64,000 nucleotides of DNA from an uncultured Oscillibacter sp. (GCF_947654275.1 NZ_CANTJS010000001.1:95709-159708), one strand, 5' to 3'; positions 1 to 9,283 are shown, counted from the first letter of the stretch. The notes: generated by a model not told the origin, from the letters alone. Numbers and translations: made by a program.

Positions 1-9
1 GAACAGGTG

Positions 10-54
10 ACATATACATCCGGCGGGCCTTTCCGGCCCGCCGGATGTATATGT
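10..54. repeat. Perfect 20-bp inverted repeat (hairpin)
   Basis: Arms 10-29 and 35-54 are exact reverse complements separated by a 5-nt loop. No T-run follows on the plus strand, so it may be a palindromic insertion-type repeat or a terminator read on the minus strand. Positions 1-336 hold no convincing gene; 71-136 carry a copy of a dispersed repeat also found near 50.0-50.2 kb. Confidence 0.7.
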
Positions 55-186
55 CCTGATGGGAATTCCGGCCGGGCTTTACTCCGTCCGCCGGGGGCGG
101 GCCCTGACCTGGCCCCTCTGCCGGAAGCCCGGCGCCTTCTTCCAAATAAAATGCGTCAGCGGACCTTCCCCGGCAGAGAAAAGACG

Positions 187-215
187 TTGACCTCCAGGAA
201 AAAATGGGGTACAAT
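187..215 (+). promoter_or_regulatory. Sigma-A promoter for the glycosyltransferase gene
   Basis: TTGACC at 187-192 and TACAAT at 210-215 with a 17-bp spacer, about 120 bp upstream of the GT2 start. Inferred from consensus match only. Confidence 0.55.
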
Positions 216-336
216 GGCAGTTATGATGGCAGGCTCCCTCCCGGGCACGGAAGCTCTCCCCGATGGAAACGCCCCCGGGGCCATACGCCGCCCCCTTTCT
301 TCCCCAGGAGCCGAAAACATACAGGGAGGTTCGTTT

Positions 337-1353
337 ATGCCCAGTATTTCCGTGATTGTCCCCGTCTATCAGGCCGAAAAGTTCCTGGAGGCCTCTGTGG
401 GCAGCGTGCTGGCCCAGACCTTTTCCGACTGGGAACTGCTGCTGGTGGACGACGGCTGCTCCGACGGCTCCCCCGCCCTCTGCGACCGGTTCGCCGCCGC
501 CGACTCCCGGGTTCGGGTCTTCCACCGCAAAAAGAACGCCGGCGTCAGCGAGGCCCGGAATCTGGGGCTCAACGAAGCCCGGGGGGACTATATCGCCTTT
601 CTGGACGCGGACGACGCCTTCGTCCCCCAGGCACTGGAAACCCTCTGGTCTCTCCGGGAGCAGACCGGGGCGGACACCGTGGGCTGCGCCCATGTGAACC
701 TGACCCCTGACGGAGGCGAGCAGACGGAACTGCTGCTGCCCGCCGGAACCTATGACGAGGCGGCCATCCGGGAGCGGATTGTCTATCCCCTGCTGGGGGA
801 CCGGCTCCGGGTCCCGGTGTTCAACGGCTTCATCTGGCGTTATCTCTTCTCCGCCAAAATCCTCCGAGCCGCCAAAATCACCTTTGAGGGGGCCTATCTG
901 GAGGACGAACTCTTCTTGATGGAGTACTTCTGCAATGCCAGAAAGCTGGCGGTGACGGAGGACCCCCTCTACCGCTATCTTTTGAACCTCAGCTCCGCCA
1001 CCCACCGTTACATGAAGGATTTTCTGAAGGTCTTCGGACGCTTCATGGAGCGGAAGGAGGCCCTGGTCAAGCGCTACGGCCTGGAGTCCGCCCGGCCCCT
1101 GTGGCGGGAGGAATCCAACTGGGCGGGACTGCTGATTGCCATTGGCAACGAGTACGCCCGGGACCGTCAGGTGCCCGTCCGCCAGCGGCAGAAGGCCGTT
1201 CAGGAGCTCTGCCGCCGGCCCGACATGGCCCAGGCCATTGCCAAAATCGCCCCTGCGGGCCTGAATCCCAACAAACAGATGGTGGCCAATCTGGTTCGGG
1301 GGAAGCACTTCTTCACCCTGACCCAGCTCTACCGCCTGAAAAACCGAATCTGA
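337..1353 (+). CDS. Family 2 glycosyltransferase
   Basis: A 338-residue GT-A fold glycosyltransferase that probably transfers a sugar from a nucleotide donor to a cell-surface glycan in the cytoplasm. The N-terminus MPSISVIVPVYQAEKFL is the typical GT2 opening. VDDGCSD and the metal-binding LDADD (about residue 90) are the donor-site motifs. The C-terminal half is poorly conserved, as usual for acceptor domains. The start is the ATG at 337, preceded by GGGAGG at 324-329; the open frame runs further upstream but without GT2 homology. It is followed after 25 bp by an O-antigen-ligase-like gene, which points to polysaccharide assembly. Donor and acceptor are unknown. Confidence 0.85.
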   Translation: MPSISVIVPVYQAEKFLEASVGSVLAQTFSDWELLLVDDGCSDGSPALCDRFAAADSRVRVFHRKKNAGVSEARNLGLNEARGDYIAFLDADDAFVPQALETLWSLREQTGADTVGCAHVNLTPDGGEQTELLLPAGTYDEAAIRERIVYPLLGDRLRVPVFNGFIWRYLFSAKILRAAKITFEGAYLEDELFLMEYFCNARKLAVTEDPLYRYLLNLSSATHRYMKDFLKVFGRFMERKEALVKRYGLESARPLWREESNWAGLLIAIGNEYARDRQVPVRQRQKAVQELCRRPDMAQAIAKIAPAGLNPNKQMVANLVRGKHFFTLTQLYRLKNRI

Positions 1354-1378
1354 ACACTGAAAGAAACGAGGTTCCCCT

Positions 1379-2899
1379 ATGACCCTGCTTCGTGAAAGCG
1401 CCCTCTGCCGCCTCTGGCTCCTTCTCCTGGCCTCCTTTCAGGACAGCGCCCTCTGCCGTCTTCTCTCCACCGCCGGCGGCTGGTGCGGCCGGCAGATTGA
1501 CGAAAGCCGCGTCCTCCGTCCCCTGTGCCGGGAGGGCACAGCGGCCCGGGTCTGGCCGGACAGCCTGCTCTGCCGCCTGCTGAGCTTTCTGGCGGACCTG
1601 CCCGCCCGCCTGCTCCGCTGGGTTTACCGGCTGCTGCAGGCCAGTTTTGAGGACAGTTTTTTTGCCCGTCTGGCCTTCACCCTGGGGGACGAGACCGCCG
1701 CCGCCCAATCCTGGCTGATCCTGCTGCTGTGGGTGATTCCCTTCAGCCGCTGGAACAACGCCTATACCCTCATGGCCTTCGGGTTTCTCCTGCTGCTGTT
1801 CCACGCCGGCGCCATGCACCGGACGGACTTCCGGCTGAATGTGAAGGCTCTGGGCTTTTATCCCCTGGTCCTCTTCGGCTCCATATTCCTGGCGGTGGTT
1901 TTCTCCCGGAGCCGGAGCCTCTCCACCCGCTTCCTGGTCTATCACATGTCCGCCGCCCTCTGCGTGCTGGTCACCGTCAGCGCCGTCCGGCACATGGAGG
2001 ATTTAAAGCGCCTGGCCGCCGGAGCGGCGGGCTGCGTGCTGGTCTCCTCGCTGTACGGCGTGGCCCAGCGCCTCCAGGGCATTGAGGTCAACGCCTCCTA
2101 TGTGGACCTGGATCTGGCTCTCAACGAGACCATGCCAGGGCGGGTGATGTCCTTCTTCGACAATCCCAACACCTTTGCCGAGGTGCTTTTGCTGCTGCTG
2201 CCCCTGGTGCTGGCCCTGGCGCTGTGCTCCAAGAGCCTGCCGGCCCGTCTCGCAGCCCTGGGCGTCTTCGTCCTGGGGACGGGGGCCCTGCTGATGACCT
2301 ATTCCCGGGCCAGCTGGGTGGGCTTCGCCGTGGCCATGGTTGTAATGCTCTTTCTGTGGAAGCCCAGGCTGCTGCCCCTGTTTTTCCTGCTGTGCTGTCT
2401 GGCAGTTCCCTTCCTGCCCGTTTCCATCTGGAACCGCATCCTCACCATCGGCAATCCCGCGGACTCCTCCACCGCCAGCCGCTTCCCCCTGTACGAGGCG
2501 GCCCTGCGTGTCATTGCGAAGGTCCCCGTCTCCGGCGCGGGCCTGGGCACCGCCGCGGTTCAGCGCTATATCCGCCTCCACAACCTCTACAGGGGCAATT
2601 CCCCCTTCGTCCATGCCCACAACTTCTACCTTCAGGTCTGGATTGAGGCGGGCCTGCTGGGCATCGCCAGCTTCCTGGCCTCCATGCTGTGGAACATCAA
2701 GCGGGCGGCCCACGCCGCGCGCCACTGCGGCGATTCCGCCGCCCGGACCCTCACCTGCGCCGCCGCCGCCGCGCTCTGCGGCAGCATGGTCTGCGGCCTG
2801 GCGGACTACCTGTGGAACTATCCCCGGGTCATGTGTATCTTCTGGTTTGTCTTCGCCGTGGCGCTCTGCGGCGTCAGACTCTGCGGCGAAACGCGGTAA
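1379..2899 (+). CDS. O-antigen ligase / polymerase-like membrane protein
   Basis: A 506-residue multi-spanning protein of the Wzy_C/O-antigen ligase superfamily, likely joining or polymerising lipid-linked glycans on the outer face of the membrane. About ten hydrophobic segments begin near residue 115. The periplasmic-type loop with HNLYRG and HAHNFYLQVWIEAGLLG (about residues 400-425) is the typical ligase region. The first 100 residues are unusual: a motif (E/D)-S-x-x-x-R-L recurs at residues 6-12, 22-28, 61-67 and 92-98, with a weaker copy near 42, in amphipathic helices rich in Leu, Arg and Cys. It lies 25 bp after the GT2 gene and is probably co-transcribed. Ligase versus polymerase cannot be settled from the sequence. 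Confidence 0.8.
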   Translation: MTLLRESALCRLWLLLLASFQDSALCRLLSTAGGWCGRQIDESRVLRPLCREGTAARVWPDSLLCRLLSFLADLPARLLRWVYRLLQASFEDSFFARLAFTLGDETAAAQSWLILLLWVIPFSRWNNAYTLMAFGFLLLLFHAGAMHRTDFRLNVKALGFYPLVLFGSIFLAVVFSRSRSLSTRFLVYHMSAALCVLVTVSAVRHMEDLKRLAAGAAGCVLVSSLYGVAQRLQGIEVNASYVDLDLALNETMPGRVMSFFDNPNTFAEVLLLLLPLVLALALCSKSLPARLAALGVFVLGTGALLMTYSRASWVGFAVAMVVMLFLWKPRLLPLFFLLCCLAVPFLPVSIWNRILTIGNPADSSTASRFPLYEAALRVIAKVPVSGAGLGTAAVQRYIRLHNLYRGNSPFVHAHNFYLQVWIEAGLLGIASFLASMLWNIKRAAHAARHCGDSAARTLTCAAAAALCGSMVCGLADYLWNYPRVMCIFWFVFAVALCGVRLCGETR

Positions 2900-2927
2900 T
2901 ATGGTTTTTCTTTCCCTCAGCGCTCAC

Positions 2928-2965
2928 GCGCCGGCCGGCCCGCAGCTGCCAGCCGGCGCTTTTTT
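2928..2965 (+). terminator. Rho-independent terminator after the ligase gene
   Basis: GCGCCGGC at 2928-2935 pairs with GCCGGCGC at 2952-2959 and is followed by a run of T at 2960-2965. Confidence 0.7.
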
Positions 2966-3118
2966 CCGTTTTGAGGACAGGGGCGGCCCTGTTCGTCCTA
3001 TTCGCTTCTTTTACAGGCTTTGAAGCCTATGTGTTCGTAAAAACTCCTTGCCCGCAGATTTCCGCCGAAGCCTTCCGCCGGCAGGCCGTTTCTTAAAAGA
3101 AGCAGGCGGGTTCCTCTC

Positions 3119-3147
3119 TTGTCCTTTTCTCCAAAATATGCTATACT
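3119..3147 (+). promoter_or_regulatory. Promoter for the dGTPase gene
   Basis: TTGTCC at 3119-3124 and TATACT at 3142-3147 with a 17-bp spacer, 42 bp before the dgt start codon. Confidence 0.6.
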
Positions 3148-3188
3148 ATCTGAAAATCCGGCACAAGCCGCAGGGAGGAGAACCGCAT

Positions 3189-4631
3189 ATGGAATGGAAC
3201 ACACTGTTATCAACAGAGAAAACGGGCCCTGAAGAGGCGGAACCCACTCAATTCGCCCAATATCCCATCAACGAATTTGAAAAGGACTATCACAAAATTG
3301 TGTCCAGCGCTGCCTTCCGCCGGCTTCAGGACAAGACGCAGGTCTTCCCCCTGGACAAGAGCGACTTTGTCCGCACCCGTCTCACCCACTCCATCGAGGT
3401 CTCCACGGTGGCCCGGCAGCTGGGCATCATGATTTCCAAAAACAACACCCCCTACAAGCCCGCGGACATCGACGGGGACGCCGCCGAGGGCATCGCCTCC
3501 GTTCTGCTCTGCGCCGGTCTGCTCCACGATCTGGGCAACCCGCCCTTCGGGCACTTTGGCGAGGTGGTCATTGGAGACTGGTTCAAGGAGCATCTGGACC
3601 TGATTGACTATAAGGGCCGGCCTCTGCGGTCCTGGCTGACCCCTCAGATGGCCTCCGACCTGGAGCACTTCGAGGGCAACGCCCAGGCCCTGCGCATCCT
3701 GCTGAAGGCCGGGCACCGCTCCGAGATCAATCTCTCCAAGGCCATCATCAGCACCCTGGTGAAATATCCCACGGACTCCCTTTCCTTCCGCGGCGGCGAC
3801 CCGGATATCCGGAAGCACAAGCTGGGCTTCTACGCCGCCGAGCAGGAGGCCTTCCGCAGCGTCTCGGAGACGGTGGGCACAGTCACTGCCTCCGGGGACT
3901 TCTGCCGCCATCCTCTGACCTATGTGCTGGAGGCCGCCGATGATATCGCCTATGCCACCGCGGACCTGGAGGACGCCTTTAAAAAGGGCCTGTTCACCCT
4001 GGACGCCTTTACGGAGTTCTTTAAGAGCTTCTACACTGAGGAGGACCTGGCGATTCACAACAGCCCGGCCTACTATTCCAACGAACTCATTCTGCTGCTC
4101 CAGTCCCTCCGGGGGAGTGAGCACAGCGCGAGAGGCGACAGCAGCGCCTTCAAGCAGTGGCTGAACCGGGTCCGCCGCTGGCTGATGTACGTAACCGTTT
4201 ATCGCTTCTCCTTCAAATACCGGTCCATTATGGCCGGAACCTATGGGGACGACCTGTTTGCGGAGACCTTTCACAGCCTGACCATTCGGATTTTGAAAAA
4301 GGCCATGGCGGAATTCGCCTACGACGCCCCCGGCATCCTGAAGCTGGAGCTGTCCGCCCAGACCATCCTCTCCTTCCTGCTGGGCAGGTTCGTGGGCGCG
4401 GCGCTGTACTACGGTTCTCAGGATGAGGATTACCTCCCTTCCAAGGCCGACCGGAAATACCTCATGATTTTCTCCGACAACTACAAGCAGGACTATGAAA
4501 ACGCCAAAACCGGAGACGAGGCCCGGGATCTCTACCTCCGCCTCCTGATGGTCACCGACTATATCAGCGGCATGACGGACTCCTACGCCCGCACCCTGTA
4601 CCGGGAGCTCAGCGGCATCGAGGCCGTCTGA
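3189..4631 (+). CDS. dgt: Deoxyguanosinetriphosphate triphosphohydrolase-like protein
   Basis: A 480-residue HD-superfamily enzyme expected to hydrolyse dGTP (or dNTPs) to the deoxynucleoside and triphosphate in the cytoplasm. The N-terminal FRRLQDKTQVFPL block is typical of dGTPases. The metal-binding His/Asp residues are visible in RLTHSIEVS and LLHDLGNPPFGHFGE. The ATG at 3189 is chosen because GGGAGGAG lies at 3173-3180 and a promoter ends at 3147; the longer frame to 3048 would start upstream of the promoter. The gene stands alone between the polysaccharide genes and a sugar importer. Family assignment is firm; nucleotide preference is not visible. Confidence 0.88.
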   Translation: MEWNTLLSTEKTGPEEAEPTQFAQYPINEFEKDYHKIVSSAAFRRLQDKTQVFPLDKSDFVRTRLTHSIEVSTVARQLGIMISKNNTPYKPADIDGDAAEGIASVLLCAGLLHDLGNPPFGHFGEVVIGDWFKEHLDLIDYKGRPLRSWLTPQMASDLEHFEGNAQALRILLKAGHRSEINLSKAIISTLVKYPTDSLSFRGGDPDIRKHKLGFYAAEQEAFRSVSETVGTVTASGDFCRHPLTYVLEAADDIAYATADLEDAFKKGLFTLDAFTEFFKSFYTEEDLAIHNSPAYYSNELILLLQSLRGSEHSARGDSSAFKQWLNRVRRWLMYVTVYRFSFKYRSIMAGTYGDDLFAETFHSLTIRILKKAMAEFAYDAPGILKLELSAQTILSFLLGRFVGAALYYGSQDEDYLPSKADRKYLMIFSDNYKQDYENAKTGDEARDLYLRLLMVTDYISGMTDSYARTLYRELSGIEAV

Positions 4632-4665
4632 AAACCGGCCGGCATTTTCTTCCGAACATCACAGC

Positions 4666-4698
4666 AAATCGTACGAATTTTCATGATTCGTACGATTT
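4666..4698. promoter_or_regulatory. Candidate operator: twin CGTACG palindromes
   Basis: AAATCGTACGAA at 4666-4677 and its exact reverse complement at 4687-4698 form a 12-bp inverted repeat with a 9-bp spacer. Each arm is itself palindromic around CGTACG, and the two centres are 19 bp apart. It sits about 50 bp upstream of the putative -10 of the sugar ABC operon, so a dimer-of-dimers regulator site is plausible. No regulator gene is adjacent. Confidence 0.5.
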
Positions 4699-4724
4699 TC
4701 ATATAAACCGGACTTTTTGCTCTA

Positions 4725-4751
4725 TTGCTAAACAGAATGACTAACTATAAT
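4725..4751 (+). promoter_or_regulatory. Promoter for the sugar ABC operon
   Basis: A perfect TATAAT at 4746-4751. The best -35 match is TTGCTA at 4725-4730, only 15 bp away, so the -35 element is weak or the promoter needs an activator. Confidence 0.5.
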
Positions 4752-4854
4752 GGAATTTACCGGGAGGCCTTTGTGAATTATTCCAATGGGCTGTCCGGCA
4801 GAGGTGCAGCCTGGCGCTACACCCGCATTTTTTAAGAAGAGGAGATAGAAAACG

Positions 4855-6168
4855 ATGAAAAGACTTCTTGCAGCTCTGCTTGCCGTCATGATGGTGCTCT
4901 CCCTGGCCGCCTGCGGCGGCGGAAACAGCGGCGGGCAGACCAGCGAGCCCCCCGCCTCCTCCGGCGGCGATCCGGCCCCTGCCGAAGGCAGCGGAGAGAA
5001 AATTGACATCAGCGTCATCGCCGCTCAGTACGGCCAGAAAACCAGCGACTGGTGGGCCAACTTCCAGAAGGAATTCAACGAAGCCAATCAAAACATCAAC
5101 CTGAATGTGGAGGTTGTCTCCTGGAATGACATCTACACCGTGGTCAATACGCGGATCTCCAACGGCGCCGCCCCGGACATCCTGAATATCGACGTGTTCG
5201 CCGACTATCAGGCCGAAGGGCTGCTGCTGCCCGCCGAGGACTACGTCTCTGCCGAGACCTATGCCAAGTTCTATCCCGCCTTCCTGGATCAGTCCGTGGT
5301 GGACGGCACCGTGTGGGCCGTGCCCGATCTGGCTTCCGCCCGCGCTCTGTATTACAACGTGGACATTCTGGAAGCTGCCGAGGTGGAGGTTCCCACCACC
5401 TGGGCCGAGCTGGAGGCCGCCTGCCAGAAGCTCCAGGCCTATGATTCCAGCATTTATCCCTGGGGCATCGACATGACCACCGACGAAGGCCAGGCCGCCT
5501 TTGCCTATTACATCTGGAACAACGGCGGCGACTTTACCGACGCCGACGGCAACTGGACTCTGAACAGCCCCGAAAATGTGGAGGCCATTGAGTTTGCCAT
5601 TGGCCTGGTTAACTCCAAGCTGACCAACTCCGACCCCGCCAACGAGACCCGCTACACCCTTCAGGACCTCTTCGGCGCCGGCCAGCTGGCCATGATGATT
5701 GGCCCCAACTCCATTCCCACCTATATCGCCGTTGACAAAGAACCCGAAGACGTCATCAACTACGGCACCGCTCCCATCCCCACCAACGAAGGCAAGCCCT
5801 CCGTTTCCGCCGGCGTTATGGACCGGTTCATGTGCTTCGACAACGGCCACTCTGACGAGAAGATCGAGGCCATCAAAACCTTCTTCGACTTCTTCTATGA
5901 GGATCAGCGTTACTCCGACTGGGTCCTGATGGAGGACTTCCTGCCCGCCACCTCCACCGGCGGCGAGATCGTGGCCGCCGCCGACGAGCGGATGGCCGCC
6001 TGGGTCGACATTGTGGGCTCCTGCAAGTTCTATCCCACCGCCAAGGCCGAGTGGGCCAACGTGAAGCAGGGCGTCATCAATGTGGAGCAGCAGGCTCTGA
6101 TGGGCGGCAATGTTCAGGAGCTGCTGGATGAGCTCCAGGCCGAGATTGAGGCCGAGGCTGCCGGCTGA
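4855..6168 (+). CDS. Extracellular solute-binding lipoprotein, sugar type (family 1)
   Basis: A 437-residue substrate-binding lipoprotein of a carbohydrate-type ABC importer. The signal peptide ends in the lipobox LAAC with Cys20 as the lipidation site, followed by a Gly/Ser/Pro-rich linker to about residue 45. The mature part is a two-lobed binding protein: WNDIYTVVNTRISNGAAPDI and the later GQLAMMIGPNSIP are typical of the MalE/UgpB group. The start ATG has AGGAG at 4840-4844. It is followed by two permease genes, with no ATPase; importers of this class commonly share a MsmK/UgpC-type ATPase encoded elsewhere. The substrate is not identifiable from the sequence. Confidence 0.88.
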   Translation: MKRLLAALLAVMMVLSLAACGGGNSGGQTSEPPASSGGDPAPAEGSGEKIDISVIAAQYGQKTSDWWANFQKEFNEANQNINLNVEVVSWNDIYTVVNTRISNGAAPDILNIDVFADYQAEGLLLPAEDYVSAETYAKFYPAFLDQSVVDGTVWAVPDLASARALYYNVDILEAAEVEVPTTWAELEAACQKLQAYDSSIYPWGIDMTTDEGQAAFAYYIWNNGGDFTDADGNWTLNSPENVEAIEFAIGLVNSKLTNSDPANETRYTLQDLFGAGQLAMMIGPNSIPTYIAVDKEPEDVINYGTAPIPTNEGKPSVSAGVMDRFMCFDNGHSDEKIEAIKTFFDFFYEDQRYSDWVLMEDFLPATSTGGEIVAAADERMAAWVDIVGSCKFYPTAKAEWANVKQGVINVEQQALMGGNVQELLDELQAEIEAEAAG

Positions 6169-6206
6169 CGCCTCCAATCGCTTCACCGTTCACCGACATG
6201 CCACCG

Positions 6207-6235
6207 CGGGGCCGGGCCGACACGGCCCGGCCCCG
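6207..6235 (+). other. Intercistronic hairpin between binding protein and permease genes
   Basis: A 13-bp GC-rich stem (6207-6219 with 6223-6235) and a 3-nt loop, without a T-run. Such hairpins after a binding-protein gene usually protect its mRNA or lower downstream expression; that role is inferred. Confidence 0.55.
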
Positions 6236-6339
6236 CCGGCTTTCTTCCGGCCATTTTCAAAGCGCGGCCCCTTCCTCTCCGCCGGGCTTTGAAAGCGGTC
6301 GGAAGGTCCACCATTCTCACAATTTAGGGAGGTGTCCCC

Positions 6340-7293
6340 GTGATCACAAAGACCCAACACGTCCCCCTGAAGGCATCGCCTCAGCCTCCGCTGAAACGGT
6401 CTTCCGGCGGGAAAAAGCTCTTTCGTAAAATCGAGCCCTATATCTGGATTGCTCCCAGCATCATCCTCATGGCGGTCTTCATTCTGATTCCCATCTGTTC
6501 CGTGTTCCAGATGTCCCTGAACAAGGTCAGCAAAACGGGCAAAATTCAGGGGTTCAACAACTTCGCCAACTTCACCAAGGTGCTGAACAGCTCCGCCTTC
6601 GGCATCGTCCTGAAAAACACCATTGTATGGACCATCGCCGTGGTGGTGATTTCCACTGTTCTGGGCTTCATGCTGGCCCTGATCCTGAACAACCAGTTCC
6701 GGGGACGGAAGATTGCCCGGGCCATTGTGGTCTTCCCCTGGGCCACCACGCTGGTCATCCAGGCCAGCGCCTGGAACTTCATCATCAACAAGGACTACGG
6801 CACGCTGAACACCCTGCTGCTGAAGCTGGGCCTGATTCAGCAGTCCGTCAACTGGACGCCTACACCGGGAACCTATTTCGCCTGGGAAATCGCCTGCGGC
6901 ATTTTTGTCACCATCCCCTTTGTCACCTTCTGCGTCCTCTCCGGACTCCAGAGCATCGACACCTCCTACTACGAGGCCGCCACCGTGGACGGGGCCACCT
7001 ATTTCCAGAAGCTCTTCAAAATCACCCTGCCCCTGGTAAAGTCCTCCCTGACGGTGTCCACGGTGCTGAACATCATCTATGTATTCAACTCCTTCCCCAT
7101 CATCTGGACCATGACCAAGGGCGACCCGGCCAACCACACCGACACCCTGGTCACCTACCTCTACAAGCTGGCCTTCTACAACAACAAGCAGGGCGAGGCC
7201 GCCGCCGTGTCGGTCATCGGCTTCATCATTCTGCTGATCTGCGCCAGCACCTACATGATCTACACCCTTCGGAAAGGAGATGACGACCTGTGA
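6340..7293 (+). CDS. Sugar ABC transporter permease (MalF-like)
   Basis: A 317-residue inner-membrane permease with six predicted spans. The first is near residues 35-60 (WIAPSIILMAVFILIPI). The EAA loop that contacts the ATPase is visible in SYYEAATVDGATYFQKLFKITLPL (about residues 208-232). The start is a GTG at 6340 with the strong Shine-Dalgarno AGGGAGGTG at 6326-6334. Its last four bases overlap the start of the second permease (GTGA), so the two are translationally coupled. It forms the channel with that permease for the solute delivered by the upstream lipoprotein. Confidence 0.88.
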   Translation: MITKTQHVPLKASPQPPLKRSSGGKKLFRKIEPYIWIAPSIILMAVFILIPICSVFQMSLNKVSKTGKIQGFNNFANFTKVLNSSAFGIVLKNTIVWTIAVVVISTVLGFMLALILNNQFRGRKIARAIVVFPWATTLVIQASAWNFIINKDYGTLNTLLLKLGLIQQSVNWTPTPGTYFAWEIACGIFVTIPFVTFCVLSGLQSIDTSYYEAATVDGATYFQKLFKITLPLVKSSLTVSTVLNIIYVFNSFPIIWTMTKGDPANHTDTLVTYLYKLAFYNNKQGEAAAVSVIGFIILLICASTYMIYTLRKGDDDL

Positions 7294-8156
7294 GCCAGCC
7301 CGCCAACTCTGTAAAAAAGCCGCTCTCCGCCAAGAAAGTCATTCTCCGGGTGCTGCTGTACCTCGTCGTTCTGGACGTCTGCATCATCACCCTGTACCCC
7401 TATTTCGCCATGCTCTGCACCGCCCTGAAGGGCCGGGCGGAGATTTTCACCGCCGACGGCACCATCCTGCCGGCGACGGCCCTGTGGTCCAACTTCATTG
7501 ACATCTGGAGCCGGGCCACTATGGGCCGGTACATGCTGAACTCCTTCCTGATTGCCGGCGGGTCCACCGTCATCGCCATGCTCTGCGGCATCCCCGCCGC
7601 CTACGCTCTGGCCCGGATGCGCTTCCGGGGACAGACCGCCTTTTTGGGCTTTGTCATTGTCTCCCAGATGTTTGCCCCGGTGGTGCTGCTCATCGGTATT
7701 TACAAGGTCATGCTGTCCATGCACCTGACAGACAGCATCTGGGGCCTGATCTTCATCAACGCGGCCTTCAACCAGGCCTTCACCGTCTGGCTCCTCCGGG
7801 GCACCTTTATGGGCATCTCCGCCGAGATGGAGCAGGCCGCCACCATCGACGGCTGCACCCGGGTCCAGTCCATGCTGCGGGTGCTGCTGCCTGTGGCCGC
7901 CCCCGGCATCGTCACCACGCTGATCTTCATCTTCATCAACGCCTGGAACGAGTACACCGTGGCCCTGTGCCTGATTTCCACCGACACTCGCAAACCATTA
8001 ACGGTAGGCATCAACATCTTCAACGGATACAACATCATCGAGTGGCAGTACCTGTTTGCCGCCTCTATCTTCGCCATTATCCCGGTAGTCATCCTCTTTA
8101 TGTGCATCGAGAAGAACCTGGTCAGCGGCCTCGCCTCCGGCGGCGTGAAGGGCTGA
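7290..8156 (+). CDS. Sugar ABC transporter permease (MalG-like)
   Basis: A 288-residue second permease subunit with about six membrane spans. The EAA motif EMEQAATIDGCTRVQSMLRV (about residues 180-200) is the ATPase docking loop. It starts with GTG at 7290 inside the stop of the first permease; AAAGGAGA at 7273-7280 supports this start. The operon ends just downstream at a strong terminator, so it contains no ATPase and no glycosidase. Confidence 0.88.
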   Translation: MSQPANSVKKPLSAKKVILRVLLYLVVLDVCIITLYPYFAMLCTALKGRAEIFTADGTILPATALWSNFIDIWSRATMGRYMLNSFLIAGGSTVIAMLCGIPAAYALARMRFRGQTAFLGFVIVSQMFAPVVLLIGIYKVMLSMHLTDSIWGLIFINAAFNQAFTVWLLRGTFMGISAEMEQAATIDGCTRVQSMLRVLLPVAAPGIVTTLIFIFINAWNEYTVALCLISTDTRKPLTVGINIFNGYNIIEWQYLFAASIFAIIPVVILFMCIEKNLVSGLASGGVKG

Positions 8157-8175
8157 CCCGCATTCCGGCAGTTCC

Positions 8176-8209
8176 AAAAAACAGACGGCCTCCGGGCCGT
8201 CTGTTTTTT
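8176..8209. terminator. Bidirectional terminator after the sugar ABC operon
   Basis: A 15-bp stem (8176-8190 with 8195-8209) flanked by A-run and T-run, able to stop transcription in both directions. Confidence 0.8.
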
Positions 8210-8285
8210 GTCCGGGACGCCTCGGGTGTACGACTGATATGGGGCGTCTCATTCACATTTTTTCAGAGTCCGGCGAAAAGGCGGC

Positions 8286-8314
8286 AAAACGGACGGCCAC
8301 AGGCCGTCCGTTTT
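8286..8314. terminator. Terminator at the end of metA (minus strand) / second plus-strand terminator
   Basis: A 13-bp stem (8286-8298 with 8302-8314) with A/T runs on both sides, 20 bp beyond the metA stop codon. Confidence 0.75.
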
Positions 8315-8333
8315 TCCATTTTCCGGGAAACCG

Positions 8334-9281
8334 TCAATGCCACAGCTCGTCGGTCCGGACGCCCCGGCGGATGCCGCCGATGTCATAGGGCGTGGTCTGA
8401 TACACGAAGTAGTTCAGCCAGTTGCCGTAGAGCAGGTTGGCGCAGGAGCGCCAGCGGACCATAGGCTCCCGGCCGGGATCGTCCTGGGGGAAGTAGTGCC
8501 GGGGAATCTGGATATCCACCCCCGCCTCCAAATCCCGGAGATACTCCTTTTTCAGCGTATCCTGGCTGTATTCCGCGTGACCCATCAAAAACACCTGCCG
8601 CCCCTGGGCGGTCTTGACGGCGTAGACCCCCGCCTCCGGCGAGCTGGCCAGAATCTTCAGGTCCCGCACCGCCTCAATGTCCCCCCGGAGCACGGTGGTA
8701 TTCCGGGAGTGAGGCACCCAGAACTGATCGTCAAAGCCCCGGAAAAGCATGAAGTTGGGGGACTCCACCCTGTGCCGGAACACACCGAAGAGCTTTTGGG
8801 GCAGGAGGCGCTTGGGGATGCCGTAGTGATAGTACAGCCCCGCCTGCGCGCCCCAGCAGATGTGAAGGGTGGAGTGGACATTGCTCTTGCTCCACTCCAT
8901 AATCTCGCAGAGCTCCGGCCAGTAGTCCACTTCCTCAAAGGGCAGGTGTTCCACCGGCGCGCCGGTGATGACCAGTCCGTCAAAGGTCTGGTTTTTCACC
9001 TCTTGAAAGGTCTTGTAAAAGGCCAGCATGTGCCGTTGGGAGGTATTCCGGGAGACGTGACCGGCGGGGGCAATCAGCTCCAGTTCAATCTGAAGCGGCG
9101 TATTCCCCAGAACCCGCGCCAGCTGGGTTTCCGTCTCCACCTTGGTGGGCATCAGGTTCAGAAGGAGAATCCGCAGGGGCCGGATGTCCTGGGTGACGGC
9201 CCGGGTCTCCGTCATGACGAAAATGTTCTCCTGCCGCAGAATTTGGGTAGCGGGAAGCTGGTTTGGAATCTTGATGGGCAT
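8334..9281 (-). CDS. metAA: Homoserine O-acetyltransferase (MetA type)
   Basis: A 315-residue cytoplasmic acyltransferase for the first committed step of methionine synthesis. The catalytic Cys is Cys142 in [15 protein letters not shown], and the catalytic His lies in GHAEYS. The specificity position 111 is Glu ([12 protein letters not shown]). In characterised MetA proteins Glu111 goes with acetyl-CoA and Gly111 with succinyl-CoA, so this should make O-acetylhomoserine. That fits the adjacent metY, whose enzyme uses O-acetylhomoserine. The start is only 2 bp after the metY stop, so the two are co-transcribed behind the T-box leader. Confidence 0.93.
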   Translation of the reverse strand: MPIKIPNQLPATQILRQENIFVMTETRAVTQDIRPLRILLLNLMPTKVETETQLARVLGNTPLQIELELIAPAGHVSRNTSQRHMLAFYKTFQEVKNQTFDGLVITGAPVEHLPFEEVDYWPELCEIMEWSKSNVHSTLHICWGAQAGLYYHYGIPKRLLPQKLFGVFRHRVESPNFMLFRGFDDQFWVPHSRNTTVLRGDIEAVRDLKILASSPEAGVYAVKTAQGRQVFLMGHAEYSQDTLKKEYLRDLEAGVDIQIPRHYFPQDDPGREPMVRWRSCANLLYGNWLNYFVYQTTPYDIGGIRRGVRTDELWH

Positions 9282-9283
9282 GG

